Below, in pieces: positions 7,898 to 16,794 of a DNA stretch of 64,000 nucleotides. A model generated the notes under the pieces. The model worked only from the letters and a program-made list of their open reading frames with translations. It was not told the DNA's origin and made no database searches. A program made the translations under genes and the position numbers. Numbering within the stretch: position 1 is the stretch's first letter; every line of letters starts with the position of its first letter. Source of the DNA: Butyricicoccus pullicaecorum DSM 23266 (GTDB lineage: Bacteria; Bacillota; Clostridia; Oscillospirales; Butyricicoccaceae); NCBI RefSeq assembly GCF_900167005.1, contig NZ_FUXW01000002.1, positions 186,001 through 250,000 of the forward strand, given 5' to 3'.

Positions 7898-7940
7898 GTT
7901 GCCAAAAAATGAAAAATGACCGGAAAGGATGCGAGTAACA

Positions 7941-8579
7941 ATGAACGATTGGATCAAAGAGATCATCGGCGATAGCTATACCGATGAGATGGACGGCAAG
8001 GTCACGGCGGCGCTGACCGAGCGCTTTGTCGGCAAGGCCGATTATGACCTCATGGCAGGACAGCTTGCCACTGCACAGGCGACCCTGTCCGAGCGCGACA
8101 GTCAGCTGGAGACCCTTCGACAGACCAAGGGTGATGCGGACGCGCTGCGGCAGCAGATCAGCCAGCTGCAGGCTCAGAACACCCAAAAGGACGAACAGCA
8201 TCAGGCGGAAATCGCAAAAATGCGGCTGGATGCAGCGGTGGAACATGAACTGCTTGCAGCGCGGGCGAAAAATACGACCGCAGCCAAAGCCCTGCTTGCC
8301 TCGTTCCTCAAGGATGCGAAGGTCGAGGAGGACGGCACGGTGAAAGGTCTGGCCGACCAGGTAAGCCGACTGCGCACGGGTGCGGATACTGCGTTCCTGT
8401 TTGAAGCTCAGACTGCACCCCGTATTTCGGGGGCTGTTCCGGCAGGCTCGACGGCTGGTGCCGATCCGCGCACCATGGACTATGCCACCCGTCTTGCGGA
8501 TGCAAGAAAGAGTGGAAACAACGCACAGGCCGTGGCAATTCTGAATGCAGCGGCGCGTGACGGTGTCAATCTGATGTAA
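7941..8579 (+). CDS. Capsid scaffolding protein (GP20-like)
   Basis: This 212-aa protein is made mainly of a long charged coiled coil (roughly residues 40-110, ERDSQLETLRQ and similar heptads). A flexible Ala/Gly/Ser-rich stretch and a C-terminal helix ending KSGNNAQAVAILNAAARDG follow. This is the layout of phage minor structural GP20 scaffolds that guide prohead assembly and leave before packaging. I chose ATG 7941 (MNDWIKEIIG); ATG 7929 directly abuts the GGAAAGG site. It sits immediately before the major capsid gene, as expected. Confidence 0.8.
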   Translation: MNDWIKEIIGDSYTDEMDGKVTAALTERFVGKADYDLMAGQLATAQATLSERDSQLETLRQTKGDADALRQQISQLQAQNTQKDEQHQAEIAKMRLDAAVEHELLAARAKNTTAAKALLASFLKDAKVEEDGTVKGLADQVSRLRTGADTAFLFEAQTAPRISGAVPAGSTAGADPRTMDYATRLADARKSGNNAQAVAILNAAARDGVNLM

Positions 8580-8601
8580 TAAGAAAGGATGAACAACACA
8601 A

Positions 8602-9573
8602 ATGGCAAGTAACGTAACCGGAATGGGCACCACATTCAATCTGCCCAACTATGCGGGTCAGCTGTACACGGCCAGCCCGACCAAAACCCCGTTCCTCTCC
8701 ATGATCGGCGGCCTGACCGGAGGTATGCAGACCGAGAACGACGAATTTCCGACCGGTGTCCTGTATGAGTTCCCCGAGGCAGCACAGCCTGAGATCTCCG
8801 AGACCGCCTCGACCACTGCGCCGACTGGCGGTGAGCTGGTCAAGAGCCAGCAGACCAACGTGACCCAGATTTTCCATGAAGCCATCGAGATCACCTATGC
8901 ACGTCTGGCCAACCGCGGCAAGCTGTCCGGCCTGAATACGGCAGGTGCACAGCCTGAGCAGCCCAATGAGGAGGACTTCCAGATCGCCCGCAAGCTCGAA
9001 AAGATTGCCCGTGATGTGGAATTTACCTTCCTCAACGGTAAGTATCAGAAGGCCAGCTCTGCGGGTCAGGCCAATAAGACCCGCGGTATGATCGAGCTGT
9101 GCAGCACGGGTACGACCATCGCCGCTGCAAATGCGCCGCTGTCTCTCGACCTGCTCGGTCAGCTTTATCGCAAGATGGCCAATGCAGGCGCGATCTTTGG
9201 CAATATGGTGCTGCTGGCGAACGCCGAGCAGAAGCAGCGCCTGACCAGCCTGTATGAAAAGCAGCTTGGCTACAATAGCCCGGCACAGCGCAATGTGGGC
9301 GGTATGAGCATCACCCAGATTGAAAACGACTTCTTCCAGATGGGCGTGGCGTATGATCCGTTTATGCCGGTGGATACCATCCTGATTGTCGATCTGGCAG
9401 CCTGTGCACCGGTCTTTCAGGCGGTGCCGGGCAAGGGCGTGCTGTTCTTGGAGGAGCTTGCTAAGACCGGCGCAGCCAACCGCAAGCAGATTTACGGCGA
9501 GATCGGTCTGGCACATGGCCCGTCGTTCCTGCATGGTACGCTGACCGGTCTGGATTACGAGGGACGCGAATGA
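8602..9573 (+). CDS. Major capsid protein (SU10-like, DUF5309)
   Basis: This 323-aa HK97-fold capsid subunit is of the SU10-like type. Recognisable segments are the N-terminal NYAGQLYTASPTKTPFLSMIGG, the VTQIFHEAIEITYARLANRG strand-helix and the C-terminal FLHGTLTGL. Codon choice is strongly biased toward frequent codons, as in highly expressed structural genes. AAGAAAGGATG lies upstream of ATG 8602. Its stop overlaps the next gene by four bases. It assembles on the scaffold encoded just upstream, with no separate protease gene seen nearby. Confidence 0.88.
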   Translation: MASNVTGMGTTFNLPNYAGQLYTASPTKTPFLSMIGGLTGGMQTENDEFPTGVLYEFPEAAQPEISETASTTAPTGGELVKSQQTNVTQIFHEAIEITYARLANRGKLSGLNTAGAQPEQPNEEDFQIARKLEKIARDVEFTFLNGKYQKASSAGQANKTRGMIELCSTGTTIAAANAPLSLDLLGQLYRKMANAGAIFGNMVLLANAEQKQRLTSLYEKQLGYNSPAQRNVGGMSITQIENDFFQMGVAYDPFMPVDTILIVDLAACAPVFQAVPGKGVLFLEELAKTGAANRKQIYGEIGLAHGPSFLHGTLTGLDYEGRE

Positions 9574-9965
9574 ACGCGCCGCGCGAGCAGGTCACGGCGC
9601 TTCTGACCGCAATGGGTGTGACCGGAGCCGAAGAGGACCGGCTGCTCGACATTGCCCTGACCAATGCGCAGAATGCCATCCAGAACGCGATCAACCAGCT
9701 CGAGATCCCGGACGGCCTGTCTACGGTACTGGTCTATCGAGCTGCCGGGGAATATCTGCTGATGAAGCAGGGCGCAGGTCAGCTGGAGCAAATCGGGCTG
9801 GTGGTCGATGCGGCAGTCAAGCAGATTCAGGAGGGCGATACCAATACAGTGTTCGCTCTGGGCGAAGGCGATCAGACCCCGGAGCAGCGACTCAATCACC
9901 TGATCGATTGGCTGCGCACAGCTGGGGCGGATCAGTTTGCGAGATTCCGAAAGCTGGTGTGGTGA
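9570..9965 (+). CDS. Head-tail connector protein (gp6-like)
   Basis: This 131-aa acidic, helical protein has the size and position of the gp6/gp15-like adaptor that forms a ring under the portal. Its four-helix pattern includes ALTNAQNAIQNAINQ and a central LVYRAAGEYLLMKQGAG. It starts at ATG 9570 inside the capsid stop (ATGA). The next gene begins one base after its stop. Assignment is from gene order and helix pattern, since these adaptors diverge widely. Confidence 0.7.
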   Translation: MNAPREQVTALLTAMGVTGAEEDRLLDIALTNAQNAIQNAINQLEIPDGLSTVLVYRAAGEYLLMKQGAGQLEQIGLVVDAAVKQIQEGDTNTVFALGEGDQTPEQRLNHLIDWLRTAGADQFARFRKLVW

Positions 9966-9966
9966 G

Positions 9967-10323
9967 ATGACAGCAAGGGAGAAAGCGTTATCCAAGCTGT
10001 GGACCGACCGCTGCACGGTGACCGTGCGCGAGGCAAAGACCAATCCGCAGACGCACATTACAGATTTTGTACCGCGGGTTCTGTTTACTGATGTGCCGTG
10101 CCGCCTGTCGTTTCAGACACTTTCGGCTGCTGATTCAGGCAGCGCGGCAGCTCTGACCCAGTCAGTCAAGCTGTTTTTGTCCAATGCCTACGAGGTGCCG
10201 GAGGGCAGCCAGATCACTGTGACGCGTCAGGGCAAGACGCTGACCTTTGTCCGCGCCGGACTGCCCGGTGTCTATGTCTATCATCAGGAAATCATGCTCG
10301 AACCGGCTGAGAGGTGGGCGTGA
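9967..10323 (+). CDS. Head closure / stopper protein
   Basis: This 118-aa mostly beta protein begins MTAREKALSKLWTDRCTV and has a typical closure-protein pattern of early beta strands, a CRLSF segment and a C-terminal strand ending VYVYHQEIMLEPAE. This class closes the capsid channel and joins head to tail. ATG 9967 is preferred because it sits right after the connector stop; an upstream in-frame start would add ten residues from the connector overlap. The stop shares bases with the following start (TGATGG). Confidence 0.65.
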   Translation: MTAREKALSKLWTDRCTVTVREAKTNPQTHITDFVPRVLFTDVPCRLSFQTLSAADSGSAAALTQSVKLFLSNAYEVPEGSQITVTRQGKTLTFVRAGLPGVYVYHQEIMLEPAERWA

Positions 10324-10937
10324 TGGCCAGATGGGGACAGTGCGATTATCGACAGCTGCAGCGCTTGCAGCAAGAATTACAGCGATTTCAGACCGCCGAG
10401 CTGGACGCATTTTGCCGCAAGGCATCGGCGGCACTGGCTGCACGGCTGCTCACACGGGTTATTAAGCGTACGCCGGTCGGTGTTGTGCCGAACTTAGGTG
10501 CACGGACGGCTAAGGTCACCGGTCGGAGCGGAAAAAAGTATAAGATGCTCACCCGTGCGGGTGAGATCTACGAGAATTACTGGGCGGGCTACATGGGCGG
10601 CACGCTGCGGCGCGGCTGGACGGCCAAAACCGAGCAGGAAGCCCAGTCGGGCGGCGGACAAGATCCGGTTGCCTATGCAGCAAGCCTGCCCATCGCCCAA
10701 AATGGCGGGACGTACACCATCGAGATTGTAAACCCGGTGTCTTATGCGTCCTATGTGGAGTTCGGACACCGGCAACAGCCCGGACGCTATGTTCCGGCAC
10801 TGGGAAAACAGCTGAAGGTTGCCTGGGTTGAAGGTCGGTTCATGCTTACCATGTCCGAGCAGGAAATCAAGGCGCTGGCACCGGGACTGCTGCAGCAGAT
10901 GCTGGAGCAAGCTTTACGGGAGGTGTTTCGATCTTGA
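10323..10937 (+). CDS. Neck/tail-completion protein (HK97 gp10-like)
   Basis: This 204-aa basic protein has KRTPVGVVPNLG followed by a glycine-rich, Arg/Lys-rich core and the YASYVEFGHRQQPGRYVPALGK segment. The VE(F/Y)G motif is diagnostic of HK97 gp10-type tail-completion proteins. They sit at the head-tail junction and help close the tail. It begins within the previous stop and ends overlapping the tail terminator gene by four bases, so the neck genes form one coupled block. Confidence 0.8.
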   Translation: MARWGQCDYRQLQRLQQELQRFQTAELDAFCRKASAALAARLLTRVIKRTPVGVVPNLGARTAKVTGRSGKKYKMLTRAGEIYENYWAGYMGGTLRRGWTAKTEQEAQSGGGQDPVAYAASLPIAQNGGTYTIEIVNPVSYASYVEFGHRQQPGRYVPALGKQLKVAWVEGRFMLTMSEQEIKALAPGLLQQMLEQALREVFRS

Positions 10938-11380
10938 CCAATGACATCATCGCAGGGGTAGCGGGCGCACTGGCGCAGGAATTTGGCTGCCCGGTCTATC
11001 AAAATGACGTTGCCCAGGGACTGACTCCGCCGTGCTTTCTCATTTCTCTGCTGTCACCATCCCGCAAACCCTACCTGGGTACGCGGCAGCGATACGATGT
11101 GCCGCTCGATGTCCTGTACTTTCCGGAAGAAGCTGGCGACAACCGGACGCTGACAGATGTGGCAGACCGGCTGTTCGAGACGCTTGCATGGATCGATCTG
11201 CCGGACGGTGATCGGCTGCGCGGCATGGATGTGCACTTTGAGATACAGGATCAGGTGCTGCATTTCTTTGTGGTTTATACGCTGTTCCTGCGGCAGAACA
11301 TTGTGCTGCCCTACATGGAAGACCTCAAAACCGATGTGATACCGGAGAAGGGAGGGGAAGCGAGTGGCACAGAAAGTTAG
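10934..11380 (+). CDS. Tail terminator protein (DUF6838-like)
   Basis: This 148-aa protein starts at TTG 10934, inside the end of the upstream gene. The fold suggested by CFLISLLSPSRKPYLGTRQR and FVVYTLFLRQ is that of the DUF6838 tail terminators of Clostridia myophages, which cap the tube and stop tail growth. The acidic C-terminus overlaps the next small frame by 17 bases. Position between neck protein and sheath supports the role; the family name is from recall of typical gene order. Confidence 0.65.
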   Translation: MTNDIIAGVAGALAQEFGCPVYQNDVAQGLTPPCFLISLLSPSRKPYLGTRQRYDVPLDVLYFPEEAGDNRTLTDVADRLFETLAWIDLPDGDRLRGMDVHFEIQDQVLHFFVVYTLFLRQNIVLPYMEDLKTDVIPEKGGEASGTES

Positions 11381-11537
11381 GCGCACAGGGGAAGCGGTGT
11401 TTACCAAGGAAAAGCTGCTGACCTTTGCGCGATATGCCAACCGGCGTGACCTGCTTTTGGCTCTTTTAGAGGATAACAAGACCTATACGCTGCGTCAGGC
11501 CGATGCGGCGATTGCGAATTTTATGAAAAAGGAGTGA
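11364..11537 (+). CDS. Small conserved-position phage protein
   Basis: This 57-aa basic frame starts at GTG 11364 with GGGAGGGGA just upstream and stops at 11537, six bases before the sheath start. The sequence includes FTKEKLLTFARYANRRDLL, then a helix with DKTYTLRQADAAI. Phages with Xkd-type tails usually carry a short protein at this position, sometimes compared with B. subtilis XkdJ-region genes, but no function is established. Good ribosome binding site and tight packing support it. Confidence 0.6.
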   Translation: MAQKVRRTGEAVFTKEKLLTFARYANRRDLLLALLEDNKTYTLRQADAAIANFMKKE

Positions 11538-11543
11538 TATTTG

Positions 11544-12863
11544 ATGGCACTTGGCGGCGGCACATATCTTGTGCAGAATAAGGTACTTCCGGGCGCTTAT
11601 ATGAACTTTGTCTCGGCATCCCGTGCATCGGCGACGCTGTCCGATCGCGGCATTGCAGCCCTGCCGCTGGCGCTGGACTGGGGACCGGAACAGACGGTAT
11701 TTGCAGTCACGAATGGAGAGTTTCAGACCGACAGCGTGAAGATCTTCGGTCATACCTATACCGATGCAGCTATGCTTCCCCTGCGCGAGCTGTTCCAGCA
11801 TTGCAAAACGGCCTATCTGTTCCGCTTGAATTCGGGCGGTACCAAGGCATCTTGCACCTATGCCGAAGCTCGGTATCCCGGTGCCCGCGGCAATGCGCTG
11901 CGCGTGGTGATCGAACAGAATGAGGCGTTCGAGGAAGGGGAGAACGAAGTCTATGATGTTTCGACCTATCTGGATGCCGTGCGCGTAGATACGCAGATGA
12001 AGGTCAAGACCGCAGCCGAACTGAAAGCAAACGACTATGTGACCTGGAAGAATGCTCCTCTGACGGCAACGGCTTCGACACCGCTTACGAGCGGTACCGA
12101 TGGCACGGTGCAGGATGCGGCATATCAGGTCTTTTTGGACAAGATCGAATCTTATTCTTTCAACACCTTGGGCTGTGCGAGTACGAACGAAACCATCAAG
12201 GCGCTATTTGCAGCGTTTACCAAGCGGCTGCGTGACGAGATGGGCATTAAGTTTCAGACCGTCCTGCATCGCTACATCAAGCCGGATTTTGAAGGTGTGG
12301 TCTCGATTGAGAACGGACTTGTGGACGCACAGGACGATCCGGCGCTGGTCTACTGGGCGACCGGTGCGCATGCAGGCTGTGCGGTCAATCAGAGCCTGAC
12401 CAACGCAGCCTACACCGGCGAACTCACCCCGTATGTGGATTACACCCAGACACAGCTTGAGGAAGGCATCCGTGCGGGCAAGTTCATGCTGCACCGGGTG
12501 GGAGACGAAGTACGTGTGCTGACCGACATCAATACGTTTGTCAGTGTGACCGATGAAAAATCGGCAGACTTTGCATCCAATCAGGTTGTGCGTGTGCTGG
12601 ATCAGATCGCAAACGATATTGCGCTGCTGTTCAACACCAAATATCTGGGTAAGGTGCAGAATGATGCTGCGGGTCGTGTTAGCCTGTGGAATGACATTGT
12701 CAAACACCATGAACAGCTTCAGGATCTGCGTGCCATCGAGAATTTCACCTCGGACGCGGTCACCGTCCTGCCGGGTGAGACCAAGAAGGCTGTGCAGGTA
12801 CAGGATCGCGTGCAGCCGGTTGCTGCAATGGAGCAGCTGTATATGACGGTCGTTGTGGCGTAA
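11544..12863 (+). CDS. Tail sheath protein (XkdK family)
   Basis: This 439-aa contractile sheath subunit begins MALGGGTYLVQNKVLPGAYMNF, matching the XkdK/phage-like element PBSX sheath start. A beta-rich insertion domain in the middle and the conserved C-terminal DIANDIALLF/WNDIVKHHEQLQ region that packs on the tube follow. Contraction drives the tube through the cell envelope. ATG 11544 is chosen over TTG 11541 by family start and a 9-base spacing from AAGGAG. Its presence shows the phage is a myovirus. Confidence 0.93.
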   Translation: MALGGGTYLVQNKVLPGAYMNFVSASRASATLSDRGIAALPLALDWGPEQTVFAVTNGEFQTDSVKIFGHTYTDAAMLPLRELFQHCKTAYLFRLNSGGTKASCTYAEARYPGARGNALRVVIEQNEAFEEGENEVYDVSTYLDAVRVDTQMKVKTAAELKANDYVTWKNAPLTATASTPLTSGTDGTVQDAAYQVFLDKIESYSFNTLGCASTNETIKALFAAFTKRLRDEMGIKFQTVLHRYIKPDFEGVVSIENGLVDAQDDPALVYWATGAHAGCAVNQSLTNAAYTGELTPYVDYTQTQLEEGIRAGKFMLHRVGDEVRVLTDINTFVSVTDEKSADFASNQVVRVLDQIANDIALLFNTKYLGKVQNDAAGRVSLWNDIVKHHEQLQDLRAIENFTSDAVTVLPGETKKAVQVQDRVQPVAAMEQLYMTVVVA

Positions 12864-12876
12864 AGGAGGGAGAAAT

Positions 12877-13347
12877 GTGAGCACAGTAATGAAGGCCAAA
12901 GATGCGGTCTACGCTTCTCTGGCACAATGCTTTATAACCATTGCAGGCAACCGGTATCTTTTCATGCAGGCCATTGACCTCGAGGCTAAGATGGATAAGA
13001 CCAAGACCAAGGTACCCATTCTGGGAAAAACCGGTAAGGGCAACAAGGCAAGCGGCTGGGAGGGCACCGGATCGGCAACCTTCCATTATAATACGTCGAT
13101 CATCCGCGAGATGCTGAAGAAGTACAAGGATACGGGTGAGGATGTCTATTTTGACATTCAGATTTCCAATGAAGACCCCACCTCGGCGGTCGGTCGTCAG
13201 ACCATCATTCTGCGCGACTGCAATGTGGATGGCGGTATCCTGGCGAAGTTTGACGCGAATGGCGAATATCTGGACGAAGACATGGACTTTACTTTCGAGG
13301 ACTGGGAGATGCCTGAGACCTTCCAGCTGCTCGAAGGCATGGAATAA
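12877..13347 (+). CDS. Tail tube protein (XkdM family)
   Basis: This 156-aa protein polymerises into the inner tail tube inside the sheath. Segments such as AKDAVYASLAQCFITIAGNRY and WEGTGSATFHYNTSIIREML match XkdM-type tubes, whose central feature is a two-sheet barrel. It starts at GTG 12877 after AAAGGAGGG. Its place between sheath and tail chaperone is fixed in this phage group. Length is usual for the family. Confidence 0.92.
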   Translation: MSTVMKAKDAVYASLAQCFITIAGNRYLFMQAIDLEAKMDKTKTKVPILGKTGKGNKASGWEGTGSATFHYNTSIIREMLKKYKDTGEDVYFDIQISNEDPTSAVGRQTIILRDCNVDGGILAKFDANGEYLDEDMDFTFEDWEMPETFQLLEGME

Positions 13348-13359
13348 GGAGGAACGATC

Positions 13360-13782
13360 ATGGATTTACAGGCATTTTTTATGGAGAACGCAGAAAAGAC
13401 CGAGCAGGTCACCTTCGTTGCATCCAAACGCTTTGCAAAGGACGGCAAGCCGGTACCGTGGATCATTCGCTGCATCACAGGAGAACAGGACGACGCCATC
13501 CGTGCAAGCTGTATGCGCCGCGTGCAGGTGCCGGGACGCAAGAATCAGTTCACGCGTGAGATTGATGCGAATGCATACGTCTGTAAGCTGGCCGTTGCGT
13601 GTACGGTGTATCCCAATTTGAACGATCAGGCACTGCAGGACAGCTGGGGTGTGATGGGTGCAGAAGCCCTGCTCAAGACCATGCTGAACCCGGGCGAGTA
13701 TGCAGACTATGCAGCCAAGGTACAGGAGGTTTGCGGGTTCGATGCCTCGATGGACGAGCTGGTGGACGAGGCAAAAAACTGA
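13360..13782 (+). CDS. Tail assembly chaperone, short form (XkdN-like, G)
   Basis: This 140-aa acidic protein of the XkdN/gpG group is made in excess to keep the tape measure soluble while the tube grows. It starts MDLQAFFMENAEKTEQVTF after AAGGAGG. The last sense codons are AAA-AAC before TGA and form a slippery heptamer, so this is the zero-frame product of a frameshifting gene. It lies between tube and tape measure, exactly where frameshifting chaperones occur in contractile and siphoviral phages. Confidence 0.88.
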   Translation: MDLQAFFMENAEKTEQVTFVASKRFAKDGKPVPWIIRCITGEQDDAIRASCMRRVQVPGRKNQFTREIDANAYVCKLAVACTVYPNLNDQALQDSWGVMGAEALLKTMLNPGEYADYAAKVQEVCGFDASMDELVDEAKN

Positions 13783-13967
13783 TCGAGGACGGCGACTGGG
13801 AGGCCAACATGGCATATTACTGCCTGCACGAGCTGCACTGGACGCCGTCCACCTTTTTGCGTCTTCCGCGTGCCGAGCGTGCTTTTGTTGCTGCTGCGGC
13901 TTCCATCCGCGCCAAGGAGGAAGCCAAACGGCGAAAGGAAGCCGAACGAAAATCCAAACACCGATGA
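13360..13967 (+). CDS. Tail assembly chaperone, -1 frameshift form (G-T fusion)
   Basis: The heptamer A-AAA-AAC at 13773-13779 is in the phase needed for a -1 slip directly before the TGA at 13780-13782. Reading resumes at 13779 as CTG and runs to 13967, giving a 202-aa fusion. The extra 62 residues (LIEDGDWEANMAYYCLHEL onward) end in a very basic Ala/Lys/Arg tail. That part has no good start or ribosome binding site of its own. In lambda and many phages the rarer fusion recruits the tube subunit to the tape measure. Efficiency is not known. Confidence 0.82.
13773..13779 (+). promoter_or_regulatory. Slippery heptamer for -1 ribosomal frameshift
   Basis: A-AAA-AAC lies in frame with the chaperone gene, one codon boundary before its stop, with an open -1 frame following. 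This is among the most efficient bacterial slip sequences. A GGTGGA stretch upstream might act as an internal stimulator. Confidence 0.85.
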
Positions 13968-13988
13968 CAGAAAGGAGAGTGCACGACG

Positions 13989-16079
13989 GTGGCAACCATC
14001 CGTACCTCTATTGCACTGTATGACGGCGTGACCTCTCCGCTGGCAAACATGAACCGTGCGCTGAATATCGTGCTCAACAGCTTCGAGGCCATGCAGGGCG
14101 CGAGCGGCCGGGCAATCGACACCGCAGCCATTCAGCAGGCGCGGGAAGAACTTGCCCGAACTGAGACCGCGCTCAATAGCATCGAGCAGCGTTTGGGACA
14201 GGCGGATAACCAGCAAAATCGATTCAATCAGTCCCTACGTGCTGGCGGAAATGCCGCAGGCGTGCTGCTGTCCAAGATCAAGAGCATCGGCCTGACTTTG
14301 GGCGGTATGATCGGTATTGGTAAGGTGATTGGCCTGTCCGATCAGCTGGCTTCGACGACTGCCCGCCTGAATCTCATCGTGGATGACGGCGGCAGTATCG
14401 AGGAATTGCAGAGAAAGGTCATGGCCTCGGCGCAGGCATCCCGCGCAGCGTATTTTGATACGGCCAAGGCCATCGCCAAGATGGGCGCCAATGCTGGCGC
14501 GGCTTTTGGTACAAACGACGAGGTCATCGCGTTCATGGAACAGGTGAACAAGCAGTTTGTCATCGGCGGTGCAACGGCAGAAGAACAGAAATATGCCATG
14601 GTCCAGCTCACGCAGGCCATGGGCGCGGGAGCGCTGCGTGGTGAGGAATTGAACTCGATTCTGGAGCAAGCGCCGGGTATTGCCCGTGCCATTGAGCAGT
14701 ATATGGGCATTGCCGAAGGTTCCATCAAGACGGTCGCACAGGATGGCAAGGTCACCAGTGAGATCGTCAAGAATGCGCTGTTTGCAGTTGCAGATGAGAC
14801 CAACGCGAAATTCGAGTCCATGCCAAAGACCTGGGCACAGATCTGGATCGGCATGAAGAATTCCGCGCTTTCGACCTTCAGCCCAATCTTGCGTCAGATC
14901 AACCAGATCGCCAATACTGACGACTTCCAGAACACGACAAACGGCATTTTGAACGCACTTGCAGGCATTGCAGGCGCGTTGGCTGTGGTGTTTGGTTTAG
15001 GCGTACAGGTCGGCAGCTTCCTGTATGATAACTGGTCAATCATCGCACCCGTTTTGACGGCAGCCGCGGTCGCACTGCTGCTCTACACCGGCTATCTGAC
15101 CGGATACAATGCGGTACAGGCCATCTCAAATGGACTTTCGGCGGTTTCGGCTGCGCGGGCTGCGATCAAGGCAGGGGCGACCCTTGCGGAAGCTGCGGCA
15201 ACGACCACCGCGACCGGCGCACAGGTTGGATTGAATGCCGCGCTGCTGGCCTGCCCGGTGACGTGGATTGTGATCGGCATTCTGACGATCATTGCAGCAA
15301 TCTACGCGGCAGTTGCAGCTATCAACCACTTCAAAGGTACGTCGTACAGTGCGACGGGATTCATTGCCGGGCTGTTTGCCACTTTGGGCGCATTTATTTT
15401 GAATTCCACCGTCATTCCGGTGCAGCGTGCGTTTGCATCGGCGGCCAATTTCATCGGCAATGTGTTCCGGGACCCGGTAGCAGCTGTCAAGGTTCTGTTT
15501 CTCGATATGGTAGAGACTGTGCTGAGCTATATTCAGAAGCTCGCGCAGGGAGTTGAAGATCTGGTCAATAAGATTCCGGGTGTAGAGGTTGAGATGACTG
15601 CCGGTATCGACTACTATGTGCGGTCGGTACAGGACGCCAAGCAGAACATCAAGGACGAATCGGGCTGGACCGAGTACGTCAAAGCTTGGGACTATATCGA
15701 TTATCGGGATGCTGCGGCAGCAGGATATTCCTTTGGTGCTGGTGTCGAGGAAAAAGTAGGCAATCTGTTCAATTTTGACCTGTCCGACCCGCTGGGTGCC
15801 GCCGGGTATCAAAACAATTTTGACGGCATCTATGACAACACCCAGGCTATCGCGGATAATACCAAACAGAGTAAGAACACTTCGGACGAAGAACTGGCCT
15901 ATCTGCGTATGATCGCAGAGCGGCAGGCGGTCAATCAGTTTACAACGGCTGAGATCAAGGTCGAAATGCACAACCAGAACAGCATTGCAAATGCACTGGA
16001 TTTGGACGGCATTATGGATGAGATGCAGACCCGCGCTGTACAGGCCATGATTGAGGCAAGTGAGGGGGTGCACATCTGA
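13989..16079 (+). CDS. Tail tape measure protein
   Basis: This 696-aa protein sets tail length and occupies the tube. The N-terminal half has long helices (EELARTETALNSIEQRLGQ), then the tape-measure core with GALRGEELNSILEQAPGIARAI, a hallmark of the family. The middle has several hydrophobic segments (about residues 320-350, 355-380 and 415-445), and the C-terminus is soluble. GTG 13989 is the start. Using the usual rule of about 1.5 angstrom per residue, the tail would be near 100 nm. No separate lytic domain is evident within it. Confidence 0.93.
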   Translation: MATIRTSIALYDGVTSPLANMNRALNIVLNSFEAMQGASGRAIDTAAIQQAREELARTETALNSIEQRLGQADNQQNRFNQSLRAGGNAAGVLLSKIKSIGLTLGGMIGIGKVIGLSDQLASTTARLNLIVDDGGSIEELQRKVMASAQASRAAYFDTAKAIAKMGANAGAAFGTNDEVIAFMEQVNKQFVIGGATAEEQKYAMVQLTQAMGAGALRGEELNSILEQAPGIARAIEQYMGIAEGSIKTVAQDGKVTSEIVKNALFAVADETNAKFESMPKTWAQIWIGMKNSALSTFSPILRQINQIANTDDFQNTTNGILNALAGIAGALAVVFGLGVQVGSFLYDNWSIIAPVLTAAAVALLLYTGYLTGYNAVQAISNGLSAVSAARAAIKAGATLAEAAATTTATGAQVGLNAALLACPVTWIVIGILTIIAAIYAAVAAINHFKGTSYSATGFIAGLFATLGAFILNSTVIPVQRAFASAANFIGNVFRDPVAAVKVLFLDMVETVLSYIQKLAQGVEDLVNKIPGVEVEMTAGIDYYVRSVQDAKQNIKDESGWTEYVKAWDYIDYRDAAAAGYSFGAGVEEKVGNLFNFDLSDPLGAAGYQNNFDGIYDNTQAIADNTKQSKNTSDEELAYLRMIAERQAVNQFTTAEIKVEMHNQNSIANALDLDGIMDEMQTRAVQAMIEASEGVHI

Positions 16080-16080
16080 T

Positions 16081-16794
16081 ATGTATCAGCTTTATTTGTC
16101 CTCGTTCCTGTTTCCAGTAGCGCCGGAGAAGCTCACACTCAAGATCGACAACCGGAATGAGACCGTGGAACTGATCGGTGACGGTGTGGTCAGCATCCTG
16201 AAGCAGCCGGGACTGACCAAAGTCACGTTTTCCACGCTGCTGCCCAATGTGCGCTATCCATTTGCGGCCTATGAATCGGATTTTCAGCCGGCATCCTGGT
16301 ATCTGACTGCCTTGGAACAGATCAAGCTGTCGGCGAAACCGGTCGCTTTTCGCCTGCTGCGCACGGCATCCGGGCTGTCCTGGCAAACCTCGGACACCAC
16401 CTTGCGTGTCTCTCTTGAGGAGTACACCATCAACGAGGATGCCGCACAGTATGGCGGCGATGTGATGGTAGATGTGACGCTGCTGCAATATCGAGCGTGG
16501 GCGACTAAAACGCTGGAGATCACAAAGACCGCATCGGGCGGTGCATCGGCTGCGATCACAACACCGCGCGACACATCTGGGCGTGAGACACCGCAAAGCT
16601 ATACGGTACAGGCAGGGGACAACCTCTGGAATCTCGCCAAAAAGTATTTGGGCGATGGTTCCAAAAGCGACCAGCTGTATGAAAGCAACCGCGAGACCAT
16701 CGAGCAGGCGGCCAGACAAAATGACAGAGCCAGCTCGTCAAACGGCTGGTGGATCTATCCGGGCACCGTGCTGAAATTACCGGAGGGCAGTTAA
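16081..16794 (+). CDS. LysM-containing baseplate protein (XkdP-like)
   Basis: This 237-aa protein has an N-terminal beta domain (MYQLYLSSFLFPVAPEKL, residues 1-155), a short Gly/Ala/Thr linker and a LysM domain from about residue 176 (YTVQAGDNLWNLAKKYLGD) to the end (GTVLKLPE). The XkdP family joins tail tube and hub in PBSX-type phages, and the LysM may dock on peptidoglycan or in the hub. ATG 16081 is chosen because it follows the tape-measure stop by one base. It abuts the hub gene. Confidence 0.88.
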   Translation: MYQLYLSSFLFPVAPEKLTLKIDNRNETVELIGDGVVSILKQPGLTKVTFSTLLPNVRYPFAAYESDFQPASWYLTALEQIKLSAKPVAFRLLRTASGLSWQTSDTTLRVSLEEYTINEDAAQYGGDVMVDVTLLQYRAWATKTLEITKTASGGASAAITTPRDTSGRETPQSYTVQAGDNLWNLAKKYLGDGSKSDQLYESNRETIEQAARQNDRASSSNGWWIYPGTVLKLPEGS

